Shown here: piece after piece, positions 10,800 to 22,500 of the stretch
Numbering within the stretch: the stretch's first letter is position 1
Layout of the letters: each line of letters begins with the position of its first letter
Assembly: GCA_017354895.1 (NCBI GenBank)
Contig: CP071497.1
Location: 4,030,001-4,094,000 of the forward strand
From: Podospora comata
Lineage: Eukaryota > Ascomycota > Sordariomycetes > Sordariales > Podosporaceae
Direction of reading: 5' to 3'
DNA length: 64,000 nt
Made by a program: the position numbers and the translations under genes
Notes under the pieces: model-generated
What the model was told of the DNA's origin: nothing
What the model saw: only the letters and a program-made list of their open reading frames with translations
Databases searched by the model: none

Positions 10800-11751
10800 A
10801 GCAAGTGTGTTGGACTGGTCATGTTCAGGGGTTAGATCACCTTTCCAGGGAACTTGCTGCCCAAGACAACACGCAGGTAGCCACCAAATGCAAACACTTC
10901 AACCAAGGGGTCTCTCCTCACAGAAAAAACTGCAGTCGTATCCCAACTGTCAATCCCACTACCAATAGCGTACCGATAACACAAGAACCTCAACGCTGGG
11001 AACTCGGCCCGAGGCTCATGCATATCATCCAACCGTCATCCTGACACACCTGCAGCAGCCAAGATACCCGTCACACCGAGGCTTGGCTACCACTTCGGAA
11101 AAGAGTGAGGCTGTCAAAGATAACTCTGCATCTTTAGCCTCTTGTCAATCCTGCCACACATCCTTTCGCAAGTCTAGCATCATTCCCAGGGTCACAATGA
11201 GGCCCTCACCAACACCACAGTGCCAGTACCTGACAAGCCATACCTGCATGACTAGACCTCAACTACCGCCGTCACTGCGCCATCGACTAGCCACATAGCC
11301 GCTACAACTCCAACGTCCCGATAATGCACCTTTAGGTTGCTCAGTTGTCGTCCTGTCCCTGCCTTGTTTTGTCGGCTCTTCTGCAGTAGTCTATCTTATT
11401 TGGATCTTGTGTCTCTTCTCATCCAAGCTTATGATATCTCCAACCAAAGCAATCGACTGCCCATTATTAAGGCTTGTTGCTGTTTGCAACCTAAGCTCTG
11501 ACCTTGATCCAATCTTTTCATCAGTCAATGTCCTGAACTCTACTCCGTAGCATCCATCACAATTCCAGCATCAAGCATCAAGCATCAAGCATCAACCACC
11601 AAGCACCAAGCTTCACACTCCACCCCAACGCCCAGCCTTTCTTTCCAACAACAACTGTTCCACAAACCCACTCTTCAACCACATGGGAAAGTGGAAACAG
11701 CGGAAGATGCCCATCCACAGCGGAGCTACGGTCCAGAACCTCTTCTGAACC

Positions 11752-11771
11752 AAAAAAAAAAAAAAAAAAAA
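11752..11771. repeat. 20-base poly-A run
   Basis: An uninterrupted run of A. No mobile element body was found beside it, so it is taken as simple sequence. Confidence 0.9.
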
Positions 11772-13382
11772 CCGCCAAACGGGAAGAGTGGAACCCATCA
11801 TCATGAACAATACATATGCAGCACCATCTGCCTGCCACCGCAGACTCCCAAGCGCTAGCCAAAATGTCGACATGTTCCATCGGCTTTTCGTCCCTTTTGA
11901 GCTCTTCCCACCCCTCCTTTCTCAGCTTGGTCGTGTGGGTGGGCATGCAGCAGCACCCTTATTGCCCACCGACGACGCTTTCCCCATCCGCGTTAGTATT
12001 GCGAGTGAAACTCCTTAGGTAATAAATTCCACGACGGCTCATCGGGACGTTTCGACGGTACATTTTCCCAACCAACCCATCATGAAATAGATCCAGAGAA
12101 AACAAAAAAATGGCGATAATCGCGAGCGAGTGCGAGTCCCGCTGAATGCTTCCTTCCCAACCCCTCCCGACATCGGCTTTGCGCTGTTGTATTCTTACGT
12201 CTTTGACAAGAGATGGATAATGTCGGCCATTCTTCCGTTTCAAGTGAACATAACGGCAGCTTCGGATTTTAGACCACGACCAAAAAAACCAAGTAAGAAT
12301 CAGACCGCGGCCCGATGGTTTCGAAGGCACACCCATCCATCCTTCCCTCCCGCCCATTCCAAGCGAGGGCTTGGCTCGTATTATTGCCGAGACATGAGGT
12401 GCCGGTGGCGGGTAGGATTGAAAGGATGGCTGTGGTGTTTTGGGAAATCGACAGATGTCATCCTACACACGTGAGCGGGACACGATGCGGAAGGTGCTCT
12501 ACTCGGCCTCAGAAGTGACCGATGTCCGACACAGGCCGCCGGCGTGCGGTCAATGCCAGAAGAGGGACGGCGCCCGTGCCAAGCCGGAGAGGTGGGGACC
12601 TGAAATAGCTCGGCGCCGTGATGATGTCCCGCCGGTGCCTGAGCTGATACAGCTTGTTGTATCCCAACAAACTACGGGATCCACACAGCTTCATCAGATT
12701 CCAGTTCAAACCCTTCTCCTTCAGCGCGATGATCCAAACCAACCTGATCTCCGCGAATAGACCGAAACACCCACAGCACAACAATCCGACACCATCTCCC
12801 AATATGGTGTAACAAGCGTTAGTGTCGGCCGCAAGCGCCCTACGGCTGCGCTAACAGCTGGGCTTAATAAGAAAACAACCCCCTCAAAGATGTTTCGCTT
12901 CCCGCAAGTGAAGCCCAATGAAGCGATATTGAACCAGGAGAACTAAGGCCGCCCCAGGACGTCCACGATTGTGAGTGAGACATTCCACAAGGGTTCTAAC
13001 GCTGGCCGGGGATGTGGTGTCGGGGGCCCGAACCGGCCTGCCACACTTCTTCTCGGCCGCAGATCTGGCTCCCAATTGGTTCAAATCTGCGCGCCACGAA
13101 AGGAGACATCCTTAAGGTCGGAGCGGACTCCGGTGGGATGAAGCCAACCAGGAGCGAGGAAAGTCGCGACCAGAAAACGCGTTGATGAAGTGTTGGAATT
13201 TCGGTGAAAGTGCTGAGATTCGGGAAGAACTTTGGAGGTAGCTGGGACTTCTCGATGGCTCCTGTTCTTTTCAATCCTCTTGTCCCTCCTGTTCCATTAT
13301 CAACGGGTTTGCATAATGTGATCTCTGGGCGATCCTTGCCAACAGCTTCAATGCATCAAAAGGGCCAGACGGAAGGTTCTTT

Positions 13383-13424
13383 CCCGCCATGATCCCGCCA
13401 TGATCCCGCCATGATCCCGCCATT
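13383..13424. repeat. 11-bp tandem repeat (CCCGCCATGAT), nearly 4 copies
   Basis: Three perfect copies of CCCGCCATGAT are followed by a partial fourth. The unit is not a multiple of three and lies outside any supported gene. Confidence 0.9.
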
Positions 13425-16400
13425 CTTCAGGTACAACTCGGCATGACTATTCTGAGATCTCGATTCGATGTCATGTCGCTTTCGCTCACTGTCTTATTGC
13501 TGATGCAGGTCGACGAATATGGAAGTCGACCTGAATGCCGGCGTGGTGAAAAGCGGGCCAAGACCGCCAGCGACCTTTAGCTTGTCCCAGTTCCATGCCG
13601 GCGGTGTCTGGAATCAAGTTTCGTCGGTCCAATTGGCCAGCCCCTCGTTCAGGGTTCGATAAGTTGACATAGCCTCATCAGCTCGTGACATCAGCAAGGT
13701 GCCGGCATGTCTTCGAGGTATGTAATGCAGGTACCTATGCCGGACATTTGGGGTTACTTGGCCAGTATTCATCACGACAACACGACATCGGGACCATGCA
13801 CCACACCAACGCGCCGGGGAGACGACTTCTGCGACCTAAAGGAGGCCGTTCTCCTATCGGGTTCGGCCCTTGCGGCATGCTCGTCAAGCGATAACACTTA
13901 CATACGGCGCAGCAGCATTACAGAATCAACTTGCCGCATGTACCTCGTCATGTCCAGCAATGGTATCTGGAGAAAATGATGTTAGTCCCCAAGTCCTGAA
14001 TCCAGCTATAGCAATAGCATGCTGATCAGAGACCACTAGGTCAAAGCAACAGGTACGGAGTATACCAGCGTCGGTGGCATGATAGCACGCCTAACCCAAT
14101 CTCAGCTGAGGGAACGGAACTATCGTGAAGCCAAGGGTCCCGGTGACATGGTTTCGGTAATTTAGTTTAGTGCCGCGCCGTGGAATGTCTTTCAGGAAGG
14201 GATAGCAGCTTGGCTCGAGGCTTGCATGTCAAAGGTTTGGGTACTGATAAATGATTAAAATACTCGTCAGAAAAGAGCCTCAGCGTTGGAGGGCAGCCTC
14301 GACAATGTCTTGGTACTGCAGAAGAGATAGAATGCGGTAGCCGAAGATAAAGTGAAAACGAGCATGAGGAAAATCGACCGACATCTCGAGTGCCGAATCG
14401 CCGAGGACAACGGTGATGACGAAGGAAGCTCGGCAGGGCCATTCGGATGGACCGAAGATTGACCATGTCGGCGTCGATCGTACAAGTGAACCATCAAGGT
14501 GCTGAGCGACAAGAGATCCTTCCCTTTGCGGTGATCTTGGTTATCCATGAGCACCGGGCTCAGAGTCTAGGCCATCGCGGGTGTGGAGGACGGTGAGGAT
14601 TTGCAAACAAGATCACCTGCCATATTGAGAAGCTTGTTGTTGATAGCAGACGAAAGGTGAAGTTGAAAGCTTCTCTCGGTGAAGCTATCAGAAAACGGCC
14701 GCGTCGGGGATGGTGTCGCAGGATGGTGGTATCTTCGGCTCTTTTCGCTGGTGAAGCCGAAAAACCCCACATAGCACCGGGACCTGCCCAATCTGGGGCA
14801 TTGGGCAGTGGAAGCGGAGCTGGTGGGATGAAGCTCTGGCGATTCATGAGACAGACGCAGGCGATGACTCGCGTGATTGTGTCCTTTCAGAAGCAGGTGA
14901 AGCTTCCACTGCTTCTCAAAAGCTTCCAAAGTGGGCCCTGACAACTTGGCCAGGTACATGCGTGCAGAACGAGGCAATTTTCCACGTGTTCTGGCAAGCC
15001 CAAGCAATGAAGCTTTTGACATATCGATTGCTTTTTCTCCACCACTGGGCCAGACACTCCGAGACCCCTTCACTGCCTCAACCAGGACTTTCCTTGTGAA
15101 CGGAGGAGTTCGTCTCGTTTTTTTCTTCGACACCGAATGGCCTCTTCGGGGTTTCGGCATCAGTGGCATGTGAAGAGGGACTTCCAGCTTGTCTATTGTC
15201 GGAGTTGCGGTGCGAGTGACAGCGACAATGCGACCAAAGGAACCTGGACGGACGAGCCCTGGGGAAAGCTTGTCATTTCATCAGTTCCATGTTCCCAACC
15301 TGGAGAACGAAGCATTCGGTTTGACGGAGATCCAGAGGAAGCAAATCCATGGGTCTGTGTGCCAGACACATCAGATGAATCTAGGAGAATAATAATTATG
15401 GCAGGGCCTCTGTTGACCGGTGTGGGTCAAACGGTCGTGCAGAGGAGGAGTGAGCGCGGTCAGCGGCCAGCGCACTCGCTCACCTGAACGGAATCTCCGC
15501 TGTCCCGAAACATTGGTGATTTTGGTGCATTGGCACATCGCGGAAGAGCCCTATGGAGGAAGGTGCACCGAAGTACCGAGTAAAGCCTTTTTGCCCCATG
15601 GTTTCGCACCCTGACAACTGTCGCGATGTTGCAATGTCGCAACCGATATTGGCGACAGACGCACAACACGGCAGACACCCACGTGCTGGTGCGCTCCTCG
15701 ACGCTCGCGCCTCTCGCCTGTGCTTAGGCTTGTACGGAAAGCGGTTGCGAAACAGGCGCTGATTCGCTATGCCTGGTTCTTGGAAGGTGTTGTGGCTTTT
15801 CTGATTTCTCTATTGTATTACGAGAGGGCCCCAGGTGACCGGTGCAGTCGATATGGGTATCGAGAGATTGAGACAAGAGACAAGAGACAAGAGACGGCAA
15901 TGGAACAGCCCAGCAGCTCAATAGCTCACAGCAGGAATGCGCGGAGGAGGTCTGCCCGAGGGATGATGGTTGATAATAATGAAGGGCAAATACATGATGG
16001 TTGGGCTGGTACGCTGGCACTGCTGTTGGCTGATGGTGAGCCAGACTGAGGTGAGGGTACTGCGGCAATCGGTAGTGGGTACCTCAGCCAAGCCCCTCAA
16101 CGCCTCAGGTCCCGACCGTTCTGGCTCTCCCGCCCTCCGTTTCCACCTCAGCACCGCACCTCAGCTGTTCGTTCCCCTCCTTCTCTCCAAGGCGTCTTCA
16201 TCACGGCCGGTACCTGCCTTTACCTCCATACCTGTGTTCAGGTACTTACTACCTGCCCGCTTCTGCTGCCAGCATACCTGTCTATCCGTAACATCAAACA
16301 TATCCTTTGCTCCTCGTGAGCCGGTTCTGAGACGGATGTGGCTCGACTTCTTTGCACCAGCATTGCAAAAGATGCCGCTTTAGGTTTAGGGAAGATATCG

Positions 16401-16989
16401 CTATGAACGAGACAACCAATTCGAGCATGGCTTGTCTCAGTTTCTCTCCATTGGGACCTCCAAAAGAACGCTGCCAGATTTTCTTCCAAGCTTCCATTTC
16501 CCACCAGGGCAGCCCTGCCCCCGCTTCTCTCACACCACTCTCGGCCCGGCTCAATCGCTGGCCCCTGTCCCCTTGTCCCCCTTCCCCCCCTGTCTCCTGT
16601 TGACAATGGAAGGGCTGGTAACTCTAGGTACCTCCCCTGTCCTAGCTCTGTTGCATCCTCCACTGAAGCTAGCTTCTCCAGTAGTGCATATTTCCCGACC
16701 CCTACCTCACCACACACCCAGGCTTCGAGTATGCATGGTTGATAGCATGGGTTCCCGGTCTCGCTCTCCGGCTTGACAGCTCTCCTGCGGCTTCTATATC
16801 TACTGGACTCCTCCCGACATCCCACGATACTATCTTGACTTTCGATCCCACATCACTCCCAACATCTACGAGCTCACTGATTTCCACATCGAGACCAAGA
16901 CTCTACACCACAAGATCCTCACCCACCTCAGCTTTGTCTTTCACCTCCATCCACCACCTTAACCAACCACCCACAACAACTCAGTCAAA

Positions 16990-17262
16990 ATGTGCGACTA
17001 CACTCAACGAGAATATTCATGCGGTCACTTCCGCTGGATCGCCTCCAAATGGTGCCGGGAATACACTCTCACTCACAAGAGATGCCAACCCAACGTCACA
17101 CACTTTGAGTACCGAGCAGAGGAGCTCTGTGGTATGTCTTCATGACTTCACTCTTTTTCCAGGCCACCATCTAACACATCTTCAACAGGGGAGTGCAAAC
17201 CAAAGACCTACCCCCCCTGGGAGAACATGATCAAGCGCTCCAACAAGCAGACCCTCTACTAA
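16990..17262 (+). CDS. conserved 71-residue Cys/Trp-rich fungal protein
   Basis: Two exons, 16990-17131 and 17189-17262, joined over a 57-bp intron (GTATGT...AACAG), give 71 residues. The protein begins MCDYTQREYSCGHFRWIASK and goes on through WCREYTLTHKRC and GECKPKTYPPWENMIKRS. A CGH motif, several spaced Cys and His (CGH, WC, KRCQ, CGEC) and conserved Trp suggest a small metal-binding or disulfide fold, probably inside the cell because there is no signal peptide. I recognise the start as a widespread uncharacterised filamentous-fungal type from memory; no function is known to me. An earlier acceptor at about 17160 would also splice in frame but gives a non-conserved tail, so the later acceptor was chosen. 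The gene stands alone, with more than 6 kb free upstream and 13 kb downstream. Confidence 0.85.
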
Positions 17263-19282
17263 ATAACCCTCAACAACTCTACCTACCCATTTTCCTTTTT
17301 TTTTCATTTACACCTAGAGGACAACGACAAACAAACCCACGACTACAAGGAGTGAAGGGAACAGAAGGTGGAGGAAGGATTACATCAGGCCATCAACGTC
17401 ACGACATAGAAGAGAGATTCGCGAAGCTCAACAGGGCTTTGCCGAAGCGGCACCTGGACGGGTTTACGCTACGCCAGGACTTCACAGCACGCTACCTTCG
17501 CCTTCCAATAGGCCGAAAAGCACACAGCACAGAGTCCCACAAACCGGGAGACACAGCAGTCCAGAAGCCCAACAGCCCGGCCCACCAACACCACCACCAC
17601 CACACACCTACCTATCACGTCACACCAAATCCTCCGGCTGTTGTGATGTGCTGGTTTGTGCTGTGCTGTGTGCTGTGCTCCCCTCAACAAGCCCACTGCA
17701 GGTATTTTCCGTCAGCCGCCCGACGCCAAAAAGCCAAATAAGCCGACACCTCTCCACCGACACAACAAACCACACTACCAAGCCTGATGTCACCGTCACA
17801 CTCGCTTCTTGTCCGGTTTTTTTCCTGTGGCAGGAACACACACATTACTCTGTACCATCAAGGTGCCCACTTCACGACCACCACCACCGCCACACGAATA
17901 ACAACACATCATCACTCCACAGGGGGTTCTAGCCCTCTCCATTGTACGATCATCAACACAAACAAATTTGTCGTTTCTTGAGTGTCCTTTTTCACCACAT
18001 CTTTTTTGCTTTTCCCTTTTGTCATATATTCATGGGCTACACGAGCAAGCGAGGCGCTTGAACTTTTTCAAGGCTGAGGGACACCGGAGTTTTCACACAT
18101 ACCATTGGTTCATATCTTTTTTTGGGAGGGAAATACAATTACACGGGATAACAAGAGAGGGAGAGAGGTGTTTTTGTATACATTGGAACCGGGACAATTT
18201 GGGACTATGGGCTACCACAACACCGCACACGCACACAAAATTTTCCGTTAAAGGGAGAAAGAAAGAAAATCAGTTTATTGTTTTTTTTTGTTTTTTATCA
18301 TCTTTTCACGGGAGAAAAGAGTTTGCTTTCTCCCTATTGCAAAAATAAAATAAAGAAATGTCATATCATACGCACTTTGTTCCTCATCCATCCCTTGGTG
18401 TTGTTCCTGATCACCCTTTCCCAACGTCACATTTGACGTAGGTACAATTGACATCAGAAGCCTAGGTACCTACTTTCGTCCGCCTTACATGTCTCTCTTC
18501 TCGGCCCTGATCATCAAAACAAGACATCGCGAAATGTGGGGTGGATAACCACAAGCTTGACATCAGGGCATCGTCATCCCGCAAGATTACGCCGTACCAT
18601 TGGGTTCAAAAACGGAAACAAATCTTGATCATCATCAGGTTCCAGGCCCGCAAGCAACAAAAAGATTGCCGCATAGCCCAAGATGTTTTGCGGATTTACA
18701 TCTTTGGAAAGGCATTGCCAGTGCTTGTGGAGTTTTGAGCAAACAATTCCAACAACAGCAGCCCAACCGGAGAACCACGCACACAAAAAAATACAGAGGC
18801 CGATGAGAGAGGCGGGGCCATCGTGCGCGCCTCGGCACTTTCCCATCCACCGTAACTTAGCTCCGGTCAACACCACCCCTAGGTAGGTAGGCAGGTACTC
18901 AACTGCATCACTTGCATTATTTACTTCCACCAAAGATGACTGCCCAAAAACAGCGAAACAGCTTCCCAGAATGCCGCACGTGGTCAGTATCAGTTTCCCT
19001 TTCTCACCAAATCTCTCTCTTGTCTGTGATGAGAACATCAAAGAGAATGTCGTGTGACAAGTTTCGCTCTCAAGTCCAGCCAAAAGACAGACTCGAGATC
19101 GTCGACAGGGGGCCCCCCCCAATTAACCAAAAGAGGTCAGCCGCGAAAAAAAAAAGGGCCCCGCCATGCTGGGAATGACGGCGGAAGTCGTGCGGGTGTG
19201 GGTGGGTGAGCGGAATTGGGGGAGGGGAGAGGGGATCATCCGTTCGCCCTCCTCCTCCACTTCTTGTGGTTGGTTTCTGATG

Positions 19283-19285
<3 letters not shown>

Positions 19286-19313
<28 letters not shown>
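19286..19313. repeat. (GA)n microsatellite, 14 units
   Basis: A perfect GA dinucleotide run of about 28 bases, outside any supported gene. Confidence 0.95.
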
Positions 19314-19315
<2 letters not shown>

Positions 19316-19531
19316 AGAAGCAAAAAGCCCGGCATTTGTCTAGTGTATACCTACAACAAAATACCTTGCTGACCTTCATCATTGTCAAGGCGGCACAGAG
19401 GCGTGGCAATTACTTACTTGGGTGGTGTATCGATACCTAATGGTTGTTGTTGCCAGTTGGTGGTAAAGCTGCGAGGTCCGTTTTACCGCCAATGCCGCGT
19501 CAAAGAAAATCAACACAATGCGTTCATCAAC

Positions 19532-19544
19532 GGGGGGGGGGGGG
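19532..19544. repeat. 13-base poly-G run
   Basis: Thirteen consecutive G. The length is prone to assembly error and to real slippage. Confidence 0.9.
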
Positions 19545-22500
19545 AACCATCAAACCCCCCACATTTTCGCTTGTGGCAGCAGCAGCCCCGGTTTTGCAAC
19601 CGGCAGACCGGTCAACCAGACACCCAGACCTTGCGCCCTCCACACCACGACACTGCCCTGCACCACCATCCGTCAACAGATCAGACCGCCTCGCAACGCC
19701 AGAACAATGCGGGTTTGCTGGTCCGGGGACCCAGCTTGTAGGCCTGTGGTGGTGGTGACACAGCTCCCGGACTGGCTGGCAGAAGAGCTTTGGTGTGGTC
19801 GACAGATCACATTTCGCTTCACCGGACGCAGGTAGGTTTGTGATCGGTACCACGATGGGCACAGAAGAGTGTTGTCTTTGACGACCTTGACATTGGTATT
19901 TTGGGGACTTCGATACACAGTCTCGAGCTTCCGAGCAGGCTCGCAAGTTGCACTTGGTATTTGCTGTGCCTCCCGGGGAGCTGGCTGCAGCTAGGGTGTT
20001 TACAGTTGGGCAACAACTTGATTGGGGGTTCGACGGCAAGCAGCAGCATGCGAGGGGGGGGAATTGATATGGAGTGATTGTCCATTCGGTTCCAGTCAGA
20101 TGGGAGGGCATAGGCAAGCTGCCAACGACAACTATTGACGCCCGATCAACCTCTGATTCTTCAGCTGTCAAACTTCCAATTCTGCATCTTCTGGCCAATT
20201 CATGCTACCCCCATCAAGTCCAGGTTGCGAGTCGGGTGTGGATTGGCGAATGAGGTGCCATGGAGACGACAGGATGGTATGATTTCCGGGGACCGGCGTA
20301 CGCTCTGCCTTGGAAAAGCAGCCTTGGAACAGGCGCAAAGACCATGCACAAGGCCCGAAGCCACGATCGGGATCTGGGAATCGTATTTGGCGTTGCGGCC
20401 GCAAGAAAGATGGCGGAATGCAATGCCAAGTCACCCTGCACATTAATCATCTGGCTGCATCTTCCAGCTTCGGCCCGCGACAAAGCCCTGAAGCATCTCG
20501 TCTCTGTTCGCGGATATGCTCAGTGTCCGGTCGACTCAGGCACCATGCGCGCGGCGGGTACCAGTTGCACGGCACCTGCTTTTACCTGGCAGATCCAGAC
20601 TTGGCTCGAGGTCGATTCCATGCAGCCACAGGCTGGGCCAACTATTGGCCAGCTCTTTTTTCTCTTTTCGGCCGTCAACGATCGGGAAAGCATGGCTTTT
20701 GCAGTAGGAATGTCGAGCCGAGACATGATGATGTGGACGGGAGGGCGCCTCACACCGGACCTCGAAATTTTCGTAGACTGGCTTCTGTATGGCCTCTCGA
20801 GTTAGCAATGGTAATACATGGGGGGGGTCCACGTGTCTGTCTTTCGGGATAGCCTTTGGAACGGTGAAGCTGTTGTTGAACTTCGGTACCGAGATGCTTA
20901 ACTACGGGCTGACATGTGCTTTCGACAGACCGGCTCAGGCTCGACAGATTCTCGTGGTCGCTCGAATCAGGATGATGTCAAAGCCCCGGTCAGGCTTGAA
21001 ACGGAGCCCCACGTTGAGGCGCGCGGGGTTGCTCAGAGGGGGTTGCTCGGAGGGGTATCCAGCTCGGACCACATGCGATTGTGGCATCAAGACAACTTCT
21101 GAAGTTTGCGACAGCTCGACGTTTGGGCGTGAGACATCTCTTTTCTGGGTGTTTTTGGGAGGAATTTCGAGATTCCAATCGAGAGGATGGTTTGATGTGG
21201 CATTCAGGGATGTCGCAAGGCCAGGGGGGGTTGATATCAGTTGACGTTTAACTGCTCTGGGACGACATGTCCCGTGGTGGGATGAGTGGCCAGAGGTTGG
21301 CGACGTTAGTTGGCCCTTGGGTGACATTGGCTGCATTGGTCTCTGCTAATCACCGAATGTGCAACAAAGTCCTCGCCGTCTCGATGCTGCCCGAGTGTCA
21401 CCAACACCAACACCAACGCCAACACCCTGCTGCCGGCCGCTTGCTAGTGTCTAGATAACCATCGCGGCAGGCAACACCGCCTGACGGACAGCTACTCCCC
21501 AAGTCTGGTACGGCACGACACACCACTGACGGAACTCGGTCAGCAGCGTCAGCACCATCCCGGCAGACACACAACCCAGCTTTCCATGCCCTTCTCCGTC
21601 CGAGCGTTAGACGGCTCGATGCTATCAGAAATGACAAAGATTCGAAGATCGATTCCAGCGGCTTCCTGCCGTCGCATCGGTATTATGTCTTAGTCAGTCT
21701 TCTCTTATGAGATGCTTATAAGCTACAGGACTCGTCTGAACCTTGCTTTAAACCCCTAATCACATGAGGACGGGGCGCTGCAGCTAGACGCCAGCAGCTA
21801 GCCGCGCATGTATAGCTGCTATCCAGGTACTTTGTACGTAGCCAAGACCTCGAACGACTCGAGCTGCTGGCCGTTAACAAGAGTCGATAGGTTCCAACCA
21901 CACACTGACACAACATGATCAGCACCTTCGGCTTATTTGCTACAAATCTAGACCTATCCCTGAGTGTCAGTTGAGACGAAAAAGACCCCGGGCCCATTCA
22001 TGCAAGAGCCTCTGCGGATCCTGGCAGGGACCACGACCGCTGTGAGCGTTACCTCTTAGCATCCCTCTGGTTCGTCGGTTCTCGTTGGTGTCAACGGCGG
22101 GGCATGTGCCCTTGTAACCTGCACTTCATCTAAACGACTTTGTCGTCGGTCCGCTTGTCCGAACTCGGGAGCCCGGGACCGTTGTGTTCATGTCCAGGGC
22201 TTCCTCAACGCCATGGCTTGGAGGATGGGTGAAGTGGTGTTGTGTACGAGCTACCAACTGTACCTCTGTTGGGAGGGAGCCGTTGCCCTCACTCGTGCCG
22301 AACCATCCAGCACGCAAGTTCTACCAACCGGCTTTCCTCAACAGATCACCGTCTCTTGCAGATTATCTCTCCGTGTGCTCCTCAGAGTTCTCATTGTCAC
22401 CCAGTCAGCCAACAATCCAATTTTTGTGGTCCCCCAGACCAAGGAAAACGTCCCGCACAGCCTAATATCGATGCCGCTGGTGAAGCAACGCCATGACCTC

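Larger units (their letters stand above)
10800..16989. other. 6.2-kb region without a supported gene
   Basis: Many medium frames exist on both strands, as expected in GC-rich non-coding DNA, and none shows a domain, a consistent splice pattern or a favoured frame. Low-complexity pieces are present: catcaag-type repeats near 11568-11599, a 20-base A run, an 11-bp tandem repeat at 13383 and a GACAA-type repeat near 15875-15896. The last kilobase (about 16100-16980) is CT-rich and CACC-rich and probably serves as promoter and long leader of the gene at 16990. Confidence 0.45.

Noticed and set aside
11752-11771. Poly-A run as the tail of a retroposed element
   Set aside because: No element body, no target-site copy and no protein remnant were found upstream.
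14567-15169. 200-codon ATG-started frame on the minus strand
   Set aside because: No domain, no hydrophobic or repeat pattern, overlapping frames on the other strand and no promoter-like tract; taken as chance in GC-rich DNA.
16238-16825. 195-codon minus-strand frame
   Set aside because: It is the reverse of the CT-rich leader of the 16990 gene; composition alone explains the open frame.
17132-17160. Shorter intron for the 71-residue gene using the first acceptor
   Set aside because: It gives a tail without the conserved GECKPKTYPPW end; the second acceptor restores it.
18574-19122. 182-codon minus-strand frame with hydrophobic stretches
   Set aside because: No family likeness and no splice or promoter support; hydrophobicity comes from the base composition.
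20260-20852. Two overlapping plus-strand frames of about 180 codons
   Set aside because: Two frames open over the same bases, neither with a motif, point to stop-poor non-coding sequence rather than to a gene.
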